Source: RGIG1828 sp045541875
GTDB taxonomy: Bacteria > Bacillota > Clostridia > UMGS1810
Length of the DNA stretch: 5,269 bases
Reading direction: 5' to 3'
Assembly: GCA_045541875.1 (NCBI GenBank)
Contig: JAZQJX010000043.1
Location: forward strand, 1 to 5,269
A program made the translations under genes and the position numbers. Position 1 is the stretch's first letter; each line of letters starts with the position of its first letter. Shown here piece by piece: positions 1-5,193 of the stretch. A model generated the notes under the pieces. The model saw only the letters and a program-made list of their open reading frames with translations. It did no database searches and was not told the DNA's origin.

Positions 1-204
1 GAAATACTGCTTCGCAGCATGAAATGTCTGCTATGCAGACATTATGGAAAAAACTCGCTTTGGCGAGTTTTAACTTTAATGAATTCCAAAGGAATTCATA
101 TCATGACAACTGCGTTGTCATTTCATGGCGAAGCCATTTCACGTGCCGAAAGGCACATTTCATTCGGTGAGTTTGCAAAACAAACTCACCGCTAAACTCC
201 AATT
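1..204. repeat. Hairpin-array repeat, copy A (upstream of the aminotransferase)
   Basis: This noncoding element is a chain of eight short inverted repeats set almost end to end. Stems are 4-20 (one A-C mismatch), 23-43, 50-71, 79-99, 103-121, 125-137, 141-158 and 165-191, with stems of roughly 5-11 bp and loops of 3-5 bases. Positions 21-204 recur at 1701-1884 with only seven substitutions. Six lie in loops (32, 149, 177-180) and one (142) at a stem base, where copy A has a C-A mismatch and copy B a T-A pair. No hairpin is followed by a T run, so they are not ordinary intrinsic terminators. The element may continue to the left of the window. Structure and repetition are seen directly; function is unknown. 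It could act as RNA (processing, stability) or as DNA (cruciform, protein binding). Confidence 0.85.
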
Positions 205-285
205 TATCTCACTTCCCTCTTTTGTTTTTATTCTGCATTGCTTGCCATTATGAACAATTCCATATTTTCAAAGAATTATTCCTCA

Positions 286-314
286 TTTACTAAATTTCTT
301 TCTCTTCCTATAAT
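286..314 (+). promoter_or_regulatory. Sigma-A-type promoter of the aminotransferase gene
   Basis: A perfect -10 box TATAAT (309-314) lies 17 bases downstream of TTTACT (286-291), which matches 4 of 6 positions of the -35 consensus. Transcription would start near 321, giving a leader of about 30 bases that holds the ribosome binding site. The promoter lies after hairpin array A, so the array would not be part of this transcript unless a second promoter exists further upstream. Confidence 0.6.
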
Positions 315-351
315 AAACTCAAATCAGTTTTTAAAAAAAGGAGACAAAATT

Positions 352-1623
352 ATGGCAGAAAAAGAAATCGTAATGAACGGAGCAGGCATTGAGGAAATCG
401 GATTTCCCATGTGGCCTCAGTTTGCTCCCGAAACTTTGGAAGATGTTTTAGAGCCTATCAAAAACGGAAAAGTTAACTACTGGACCGGCAAAAAGGGTAT
501 GGAATTTGAAGAAATGTGGGCAAAATGGCTTGGTGCAAAAATGGCAATTTCCTGCACCAACGGGACTGCAGCACTTCACATTGCCTTAGCAAGTCTCGGA
601 ATCGGACCGGGAGATGAAGTTATTGTTCCTTCCTATTCATTCATTGCATCATCATTCTCTGTTGTTCAAGCAGGTGCAATCCCTGTTTTTGCAGACGTAA
701 CAGATGACCACACAATTGACCCCGATGCAATTGAGCCTCTCATAACAGAAAGAACAAAGGCAATCATCGTTGTTCACCTCTACGGAATTGTGGCAGACAT
801 GGGCCCCATTCTTGAAATTGCAAAAAAACACAACCTCAAAATTGTTGAAGACTGTGCTCAGTGTTTCGGCGGTGAATTCAAAGGAACAAAAGCAGGTCTC
901 ATTGGCGATGTGGGATGCTTTTCATTTTGTCAGAGTAAGCACTTCACCACAGGCGGCGAGGGCGGTATGGTTGTTACCAATAACGAAGATATCGGTTGGG
1001 AATGCCGTTCTTTCAGAGACCACGGATATGATGTTAAAATGAGAATGAATATGCTTGCGTTGGAAGAAAAACTCCCCTACATCCACAACCGTGTGGGCTT
1101 TAACTATCGTATGACAGAAATTCAGTCCGTAATCGGCATAAACGAACTCAAACGTTTTGACTCATGGAACCTTGCACGCCGTTTTAAATATGCAAAAATG
1201 TATGATGAAGCATTTGACGGCATGAAAGGAATCAAAAAACTCCCCGTAAACACAGAGGAAAGAAAGAATTCCTATTGGTGGTACCCCATTCTTTTAGACC
1301 TTGATGCAATAGACTGCGATGCAGAAGTTGTTGTTAAAGAACTTGGTGCAAGTGGCATCCCCTGCTACGGAATCCAGTGGCCCGAAGCATATGAAGAAAA
1401 AGCCTACAGAGAACACAACGGTTTCGGAAATGCAAAATTCCCATTTGAAGCATCAGAATATACCAATCCTGAATCCGTTCAGTATGACAAGGTATTTTGC
1501 AAAAATGCAAATGCTCTCCGTTCTCAGACCGTGAGCCTTTTCCTCCATCCCTCATGGGAAGAAGTGCATATTGAAAGATGCATAGAAGGACTTAAAAAGG
1601 TTATTGAAAATCATTTGAAATAA
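352..1623 (+). CDS. DegT/DnrJ/EryC1/StrS-family PLP-dependent aminotransferase
   Basis: Cytosolic fold-type I aminotransferase of 423 residues, normal for the family. Members transfer an amino group, usually from glutamate or glutamine, to keto-sugars or keto-cyclitols. The phosphate-binding CTNGTAAL segment is at about 68-75. The pyridine-binding Asp is D167 in VEDCAQ. The Schiff-base lysine is K196 in FSFCQSKHFTTGGEGG. The conserved GFNYRMTEIQ segment is at about 249-258. The frame stays open upstream to an ATG at 238, but the start at 352 is preferred: AAGGAG (338-343) lies 8 bases before it, and a promoter (286-314) sits inside the longer version. SKH at the active lysine, rather than the common TKN, recalls inosose-type aminotransferases, but this is weak evidence. 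The Gfo/Idh dehydrogenase downstream suggests a joint oxidation/transamination step. Family is sure, substrate unknown, and a catabolic role is as possible as a biosynthetic one. Confidence 0.93.
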   Translation: MAEKEIVMNGAGIEEIGFPMWPQFAPETLEDVLEPIKNGKVNYWTGKKGMEFEEMWAKWLGAKMAISCTNGTAALHIALASLGIGPGDEVIVPSYSFIASSFSVVQAGAIPVFADVTDDHTIDPDAIEPLITERTKAIIVVHLYGIVADMGPILEIAKKHNLKIVEDCAQCFGGEFKGTKAGLIGDVGCFSFCQSKHFTTGGEGGMVVTNNEDIGWECRSFRDHGYDVKMRMNMLALEEKLPYIHNRVGFNYRMTEIQSVIGINELKRFDSWNLARRFKYAKMYDEAFDGMKGIKKLPVNTEERKNSYWWYPILLDLDAIDCDAEVVVKELGASGIPCYGIQWPEAYEEKAYREHNGFGNAKFPFEASEYTNPESVQYDKVFCKNANALRSQTVSLFLHPSWEEVHIERCIEGLKKVIENHLK

Positions 1624-1644
1624 TTTTTCCAAAATCTTTTCCTA

Positions 1645-1681
1645 TCATTCTAACTGATTGATTTTCAATCAGTTAGAATGA
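1645..1681. repeat. Perfect 17-bp hairpin after the aminotransferase gene
   Basis: Bases 1645-1661 pair without a mismatch with 1665-1681 around a 3-base TTT loop. It begins 21 bases after the aminotransferase stop codon and runs directly into hairpin array B, sharing the GAAAT linker. It has the position of a terminator but no U tract follows on either strand, and the stem is not GC-rich. It may protect the mRNA 3' end, or may be an extra module of the array. Confidence 0.8.
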
Positions 1682-1884
1682 AATGCACCTGAAGGTGCAT
1701 GAAATGTCTGCAATGCAGACATTATGGAAAAAACTCGCTTTGGCGAGTTTTAACTTTAATGAATTCCAAAGGAATTCATATCATGACAACTGCGTTGTCA
1801 TTTCATGGCGAAGCCATTTCATGTGCCGGAAGGCACATTTCATTCGGTGAGTTTGCCCTGCAAACTCACCGCTAAACTCCAATT
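1680..1884. repeat. Hairpin-array repeat, copy B (between aminotransferase and dehydrogenase)
   Basis: This second copy of the eight-hairpin element lies exactly 1680 bases after copy A over positions 1701-1884. Stems are 1683-1700, 1703-1723, 1730-1751, 1759-1779, 1783-1801, 1805-1817, 1821-1838 and 1845-1871. The first hairpin (ATGCACC, loop TGAA) is unrelated to the first hairpin of copy A, although both sit between the same GAAAT and CAT flanks. The seventh hairpin has loop GGAA where copy A has GAAA, both of GNRA type if read as + strand RNA. The element occupies most of the 385-base gap between the two genes. Its sequence similarity to copy A is plain; its role is unknown. Confidence 0.85.
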
Positions 1885-1930
1885 ACATCATTTTCCGTTT
1901 TCTCAAATTCAAAAAAGGATTTTTGCACTC

Positions 1931-1960
1931 TTGTGTCGAATATATGAAAAGGACTATTAT
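1931..1960 (+). promoter_or_regulatory. Possible promoter of the dehydrogenase gene with a Spo0A-box-like site
   Basis: TATTAT (1955-1960, 5 of 6 to the -10 consensus) lies 18 bases after TTGTGT (1931-1936, 3 of 6 to the -35). The heptamer TGTCGAA (1934-1940), identical to the core of the Spo0A box, overlaps the weak -35 box. A weak -35 overlapped by a 0A box is the layout of some Spo0A-activated promoters, but a 7-base match can occur by chance and sporulation in this organism is not established. Between this site and the gene, 1964-1980 forms a 5-bp CTCCG/CGGAG hairpin of no clear role. Confidence 0.3.
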
Positions 1961-2008
1961 ACCCTCCGAAAGAGACGGAGAATTTTTAAATATTAAAGGA
2001 GAAAAGTT

Positions 2009-3058
2009 ATGAAAAAAATCAAATGGGGCGTTATCGGTTGCGGCGGTATCGCAGACAGAAAAACCATTCCCGGAATGATGCTTGCACAAAATGTTGAACT
2101 TGTTGCAGTTATGGATGCAAATCCGGAAGTTGCAGAAAACGTTAGAAAAAAATATGATGCAAAATATGCTTTTGACAACTATGAAGATCTTCTTGCTCTC
2201 GATGAAATTGAAGCAGTATACATAGCATCCCCCGTATTTTTCCACAAGGAACAGGCAATAAAAGCTGCGCAGGCTAAAAAGCATATCCTTTTGGAAAAGC
2301 CTGTTGCTCTCACGGTTGAAGATGCAGAAGAAATCAAAAAAGTGTGTGAAGAGTGCGGTGTTAAAATCAGCATAGGATTCCTCATGAGATTCCACGGCTA
2401 TCACCAGAGAATAAAAGAAATTATTGCAGAGGGCAAAATCGGTGACATCGTTTCCATGAGAGGTCAGTTCACCTGCTGGTATCCCGACATTGAAGGTGCA
2501 TGGAGACAGAAAAAAGCAATGTCAGGCGGCGGTGCTTTGGTTGATATGGGTATTCACGTTATTGACCTTTTGCAGTACTTAAGCGGTCTTAAGGCAAAAG
2601 AAGTTATTGCTTTCAATCAGACACAGACCTTTAACTATGAAGTTGATGACTCATCTGCTCTTGTTATGAAAATGTGCAACGGTTCCACTGCATTTGTTGA
2701 CTCAAACTTCAACATTCCCGATGCTGCATCTGTTGCAAAACTTGAAATCTATGGAACAAAGGGTTCAATTGTTGCATCAGGCACACTTGCACAGGCAGAA
2801 GTCGGAACAGTTAACATTTTAATCAGCGATGACTCTCTTGAATATGACGCAAATCAGACAAGAGATGAAATCGTTCCCCTTTCACTTGAAGGAACTCCTC
2901 TTGGAAATATGTACACAAAAGAGGTTGAACAGTTCGGTGATGCAATCATCAACGGCACTGATGTTCCTGTTTCAATTGAAAGTGCAATCTATGACCAGAA
3001 AATTGTTGAAGCAGCATATAAATCCTCTGACGAAAAGGTATTTGTTACAATTGACTGA
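2009..3058 (+). CDS. Gfo/Idh/MocA-family NAD(P)-dependent oxidoreductase
   Basis: Cytosolic dehydrogenase of 349 residues, typical for the family, which oxidises or reduces hydroxyl groups of sugars, sugar acids and inositols. The N-terminal Rossmann domain (about 1-120) carries the dinucleotide motif GCGGIA at 10-15 and the conserved EKP at 96-98. The C-terminal alpha/beta domain carries GGGALVDMGIHVID at about 173-186, which supplies the usual catalytic Asp/His positions (D179, H183). No signal peptide or membrane segment is seen. The ATG has a good AAAGGAG site (1995-2001) 7 bases upstream. It follows the aminotransferase on the same strand, but 385 bases of hairpin repeat lie between them, so they may be separate transcripts. 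Pairing with a DegT enzyme suggests an amino-sugar or aminocyclitol step, like the NtdC/NtdA pair. That is inference; family membership is certain, substrate unknown. Confidence 0.93.
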   Translation: MKKIKWGVIGCGGIADRKTIPGMMLAQNVELVAVMDANPEVAENVRKKYDAKYAFDNYEDLLALDEIEAVYIASPVFFHKEQAIKAAQAKKHILLEKPVALTVEDAEEIKKVCEECGVKISIGFLMRFHGYHQRIKEIIAEGKIGDIVSMRGQFTCWYPDIEGAWRQKKAMSGGGALVDMGIHVIDLLQYLSGLKAKEVIAFNQTQTFNYEVDDSSALVMKMCNGSTAFVDSNFNIPDAASVAKLEIYGTKGSIVASGTLAQAEVGTVNILISDDSLEYDANQTRDEIVPLSLEGTPLGNMYTKEVEQFGDAIINGTDVPVSIESAIYDQKIVEAAYKSSDEKVFVTID

Positions 3059-3074
3059 TATTAATATCTGATAC

Positions 3075-3094
3075 AAAAAGCAGGCTGAGCCTGC
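3075..3094 (-). terminator. Intrinsic terminator reading on the - strand
   Basis: GCAGGC (3080-3085) pairs with GCCTGC (3089-3094) around a 3-base loop. On the - strand the GC-rich stem is followed by five Ts (3079-3075). No such run follows on the + strand, so it would stop leftward transcription towards the dehydrogenase gene, backing up the bidirectional terminator beyond the Fic gene. Confidence 0.6.
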
Positions 3095-3101
3095 ACTCAA
3101 G

Positions 3102-3163
3102 TCGCGGGCGTAATTTGATATACATCTTATCTCGCGAACTAAATTCTGCGTAATTTCCTATAC
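3102..3163. repeat. Degenerate 40-bp-period direct repeat between the converging genes
   Basis: GCGTAATTTGATATAC (3108-3123) recurs as GCGTAATTTCCTATAC (3148-3163), matching at 13 of 16 bases, and each is accompanied by a TCGCG pentamer (3102-3106, 3132-3136). The stretch lies between two terminators and encodes no supported protein. It may be a small noncoding element or the remnant of a repeated intergenic sequence. Confidence 0.4.
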
Positions 3164-3166
3164 AGC

Positions 3167-3218
3167 AAAAAATCAGGATGCAAAATAGTTCTTACGAATT
3201 GTTTTGCATCCTTTTTTT
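3167..3218. terminator. Bidirectional intrinsic terminator between dehydrogenase and fic
   Basis: Bases 3175-3191 pair with 3196-3212 around the 4-base loop TTAC, with two G-T wobbles near the top. On the + strand the stem is followed by seven Ts (3212-3218), ending the dehydrogenase transcript. On the - strand six Ts (3172-3167) follow two bases after the stem, ending the fic transcript, whose stop codon is only 8 bases from the stem. This is the strongest + strand terminator in the window. Confidence 0.88.
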
Positions 3219-3220
3219 AC

Positions 3221-4426
3221 TTACTTTAGGTATTTGTCTACATTTTCCAGATTCAGCATAAAATATTTTTTTCTTTCGTATTTATTTTCAGTTATCAGAT
3301 CGGCAGGAATTTGTTTTTTTCTGCTGTTTAGAGTGTTATAGGTGACATTTATGCACTTTTGCAAGTCATCAATGCTGATTCCTGAATCAGAAAATAGTGA
3401 TGCTTGCACAAGATACCAATACATTTCATATATTTCCCCTTTGTTTCCTCCGGGCAATTTGGCAATCACATCTTTATAATACTCAAGGTCGCACACCCTT
3501 TCTTGAAGTGCGTCAAAAAGCTGCGAAAAAGATGTTTGCACAATATCCAGAAACATATCCAAAAAAGGTGTCAGGTCTCCTTTGTTATTTTTGTGATTGC
3601 ATATTTTAAAAGCATCATAATACTTACCGATGTTTTCTTTTATTGTATATGAAATTCTGTATGCAATAAGACTATTATAATTTTGTGACAAAAGGTAACT
3701 GCTTATGAATCGACTTACACGTCCGTTTCCATCGTAGAAAGGATGAATATATCCAAACAGATAGTGAAATATGGATATTCTGAATATTGCCTCCACATTT
3801 CTATCATTCAGAAATTTTATAGCCCTTTCCATGGTGTCAATTATCTTTTTTTCGGGATACAAGCCGCTATGAAGTTCTTTTTCCGTAGAAGAAACCACAC
3901 TTACAGAGTTCTTTCTGAAAATTTTTCCATCCGGAAGATTTTTATCATTGTCATTTTTTATTTCTTCAGAAAAAATGTCATCATATATCCTCCTGATGTC
4001 TTCGCAATCTGTTATTTTTATGTTCTCATTTTCCATAAGCATTTTATATTTTCTGACCAGTCCGACAAATCGGGTTTTCTTTCTGTTTTCAGGAATATTA
4101 TTCAATATGTCATTTATTTCTCTTCTTGTACTGTGAACCCCCTCTATGTTATTTGTCAGAACTATTTCATCTATCAAACATCTCGTAGCAAACTGTGTTA
4201 TTGCCACTTTAGGAAGTTTGTTATATAAATAATTTATTTTTTTGTCAAATTTTTCGATGGATACGAGTTTTTTGTAAACTCCTGTGTCCGGGCAAAAAAA
4301 CGCCTGGTTTTCACCGATGAAAATATCCAGTTTAACGCTTTCTTCGTTATTGAACCTGTTTTCATACTCTTTGACATAACCTGATGAATCCTTGTAAAAC
4401 AGTTTATATAAGGAATTATATGCCAT
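3221..4426 (-). CDS. fic: Class II Fic-domain protein (probable AMP transferase) with C-terminal HTH
   Basis: Fic proteins usually transfer AMP from ATP to a hydroxyl side chain of a target protein. This one has 401 residues from the preferred ATG. The catalytic motif HPFYDGNGRVSR (228-239) is intact: H228 is the base, D232 the metal ligand, and the Arg residues bind nucleotide. An N-terminal inhibitory motif TNNIEG (91-96) fits (S/T)xxxE(G/N), so E95 should clamp the last Arg: class II, self-inhibited. The C-terminal part (about 325-401) looks like a winged helix, with a likely HTH at about 346-370. The frame extends to a GTG at 4435, but that codon overlaps GAGGGG (4440-4435), which is the ribosome binding site, 8 bases from the ATG. 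No Phd- or AntF-type antitoxin gene is adjacent. The gene is more AT-rich than the metabolic genes to its left. The target is unknown. Confidence 0.92.
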   Translation of the reverse strand: MAYNSLYKLFYKDSSGYVKEYENRFNNEESVKLDIFIGENQAFFCPDTGVYKKLVSIEKFDKKINYLYNKLPKVAITQFATRCLIDEIVLTNNIEGVHSTRREINDILNNIPENRKKTRFVGLVRKYKMLMENENIKITDCEDIRRIYDDIFSEEIKNDNDKNLPDGKIFRKNSVSVVSSTEKELHSGLYPEKKIIDTMERAIKFLNDRNVEAIFRISIFHYLFGYIHPFYDGNGRVSRFISSYLLSQNYNSLIAYRISYTIKENIGKYYDAFKICNHKNNKGDLTPFLDMFLDIVQTSFSQLFDALQERVCDLEYYKDVIAKLPGGNKGEIYEMYWYLVQASLFSDSGISIDDLQKCINVTYNTLNSRKKQIPADLITENKYERKKYFMLNLENVDKYLK

Positions 4427-4448
4427 ATGATTCACCCCTCTATTTATT

Positions 4449-4478
4449 ATTATATGGCAATTGCCATTTTAATATCAA
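4449..4478 (-). promoter_or_regulatory. Proximal fic promoter
   Basis: On the - strand TTGATA (4478-4473, 5 of 6) is followed after 18 bases by a perfect TATAAT (4454-4449). The start would fall near 4442, leaving a very short leader of about 16 bases that consists of little more than the ribosome binding site. This also supports the ATG at 4426 over the GTG at 4435. Confidence 0.65.
4454..4467. promoter_or_regulatory. Perfect 14-bp palindrome in the fic promoter spacer (putative operator)
   Basis: ATGGCAATTGCCAT is a perfect palindrome lying between the -35 and -10 boxes of the proximal fic promoter and overlapping the first base of the -10. A dimeric protein bound here would block RNA polymerase. 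The probable DNA-binding domain at the Fic C-terminus is an obvious candidate for autorepression, but this is inference; a regulator encoded elsewhere is equally possible. Confidence 0.6.
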
Positions 4479-4514
4479 TTTTACACAATATTTTTAGATA
4501 AAACCCAAAAATAT

Positions 4515-4557
4515 AACCTATAATCTCAAAAACTATATGATTTTGAGATTATAGGTT
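4515..4557. repeat. Perfect 17-bp inverted repeat with 9-base spacer upstream of fic
   Basis: Bases 4515-4531 are exactly complementary to 4541-4557. The repeat begins on the - strand right after the -10 box of an upstream promoter, so it covers the predicted start site and first 40 or so transcribed bases. On that strand the stem is followed by ATATTTTT, which gives it a terminator-like look. It could be a repressor operator, an early terminator or attenuator, or a short stable RNA. Confidence 0.75.
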
Positions 4558-4558
4558 T

Positions 4559-4587
4559 AATATATCATCATTTTCTCTAAAAGTCAA
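4559..4587 (-). promoter_or_regulatory. Distal - strand promoter upstream of fic
   Basis: TTGACT (4587-4582, 5 of 6) is followed after exactly 17 bases by TATATT (4564-4559, 5 of 6). Transcription would start at about 4552, inside the first arm of the inverted repeat at 4515-4557, and head towards fic. The remainder of the gap up to 4669 holds no terminator I can support for the upstream 98-residue gene. Confidence 0.55.
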
Positions 4588-4669
4588 CTGTTTTTTGCAC
4601 ATCAAAATGCATATAAAAGTACATCGAAAACAATATTGGCTTTTGCAGATTGAGACTTAACATTTGAAG

Positions 4670-4966
4670 TTATCTTTTTATTATTTTTTCCATTTCTTTG
4701 GCAAATTTTATTCCCAAAAGAAAACTTTGGTATTGAAGATGCGATTCCACACGGTTACGGGCTTCTTCATACTCATTATATTTATCTCTGCATTCGCTGT
4801 CCATAGCCTCCATAAACGCTTCCAGTTTTTCTGTTTCATTTTTCTGTGCGATTTTATGCTCTTTGCTTTTTGGAAGTTCATATATCTTTTCTGTGTAGAA
4901 CTGAAAAAATATTTTCTCCCAAATGTTCAGTTCTGGTGTGTTCTCTAAACTATTTTCATTACTCAT
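4670..4966 (-). CDS. Small protein of unknown function, 98 residues
   Basis: I do not recognise this protein with confidence. It is short, highly charged (Glu/Lys-rich) and predicted mainly helical, with no signal peptide, membrane span or Cys-pair metal site; its one Cys is in SECRD. Its size and the C-terminal pattern YQSFLLGIKFAKEMEKIIK recall small clostridial proteins ending in a F-x-x-G-hydrophobic helix (the DUF6809 kind), a tentative resemblance only. The ATG has an excellent GGAGGA site (4978-4973) 6 bases upstream, which argues that it is a real gene. That site begins only five bases past the U tract of a strong terminator, so expression probably depends on read-through or control of the structured RNA upstream. 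It points towards fic, but 243 bases and two promoters separate them. Confidence 0.7.
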   Translation of the reverse strand: MSNENSLENTPELNIWEKIFFQFYTEKIYELPKSKEHKIAQKNETEKLEAFMEAMDSECRDKYNEYEEARNRVESHLQYQSFLLGIKFAKEMEKIIKR

Positions 4967-4983
4967 AAATATTCCTCCAAATT

Positions 4984-5012
4984 AAAAAATGCGCTCACCG
5001 AAGCAAGCGCAT
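4984..5012 (-). terminator. Strong intrinsic terminator with UUCG tetraloop
   Basis: Read on the - strand, 5012-5003 pairs with 4998-4989 to form a 10-bp stem (seven Watson-Crick pairs, two G-U, then C-G) closed by the stable cUUCGg tetraloop and followed by Us (4988-4984). The two G-U pairs exist only on this strand. It ends the structured RNA that starts near 5188 and lies directly before the ribosome binding site of the 98-residue gene. Confidence 0.85.
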
Positions 5013-5188
5013 AAAAACGCAAACTCCGTATGTCGCCAAACATAGTTTAAATTGTAGGATATATAATACCACACTAATTTTTGGAATCTGCATTTTTTAC
5101 AAACTCAAAATTAGTGTAGCAAACAGAGAATATATTATTCCTAAAAATAAAATACTCCTACTTATTTTTTATTAAACTATATTTGGCA
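4984..5188 (-). ncRNA. Structured RNA of about 205 nt, 6S-RNA-like or attenuating leader
   Basis: No protein is supported here, but the - strand transcript folds into a rod. The closing stem is 5187-5172 with 5050-5035 (16 bp, one G-U). A 6-bp stem is 5161-5156 with 5059-5054. Then comes a large asymmetric bubble (36 nt on the 5' side, 9 nt on the 3' side), a 13-bp stem 5119-5107 with 5081-5069, a 2-nt bulge, and an apical 8-bp stem 5106-5099 with 5091-5084. Several pairs are G-U on the - strand and C-A mismatches on the +, so the - strand is the RNA. The promoter places the 5' end at the first base pair. This architecture is that of 6S RNA, which binds RNA polymerase holoenzyme, but I recognise no conserved 6S sequence. 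A riboswitch-like leader for the 98-residue gene, or an inactive inverted-repeat element, are alternatives. Confidence 0.55.
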
Positions 5189-5193
5189 TAATT

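Noticed and set aside
238..351. N-terminal extension of the aminotransferase starting at the ATG at 238
   Set aside because: It has no ribosome binding site, contains a good promoter at 286-314, encodes a sequence unlike the family N-terminus, and the ATG at 352 has a well-spaced AAGGAG.
1..1884. CRISPR array reading of the repeated hairpins
   Set aside because: There are only two long copies 1.68 kb apart, the hairpins within each differ in sequence, and there are no equal repeats with unique spacers or cas genes.
1..1884. Integron attC-type recombination sites flanking a cassette
   Set aside because: There are no GTTRRRY-type core sites and no integrase gene; many small hairpins do not match the attC fold.
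1883..2404. 173-residue open frame on the - strand opposite the start of the dehydrogenase
   Set aside because: It overlaps the Rossmann domain coding region on the other strand and shows no motif; it is a shadow frame.
3743..4228. 161-residue open frame on the + strand inside fic
   Set aside because: It is antisense to a clear Fic domain, has no ribosome binding site, and its composition is that of AT-rich shadow translation.
4427..4435. GTG start for the Fic protein at 4435
   Set aside because: The GTG overlaps the GAGGGG ribosome binding site, which is correctly spaced for the ATG at 4426.
3221..4966. Toxin-antitoxin pair of the 98-residue protein with Fic
   Set aside because: The Fic protein carries its own class II inhibitory motif, the small protein shows no Phd- or antitoxin-like motif, and 243 bases with separate promoters lie between them.
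5035..5187. MITE with 16-bp terminal inverted repeats
   Set aside because: No target-site duplication flanks it, and a promoter and terminator line up precisely with its ends, which favours an RNA gene; not fully excluded.
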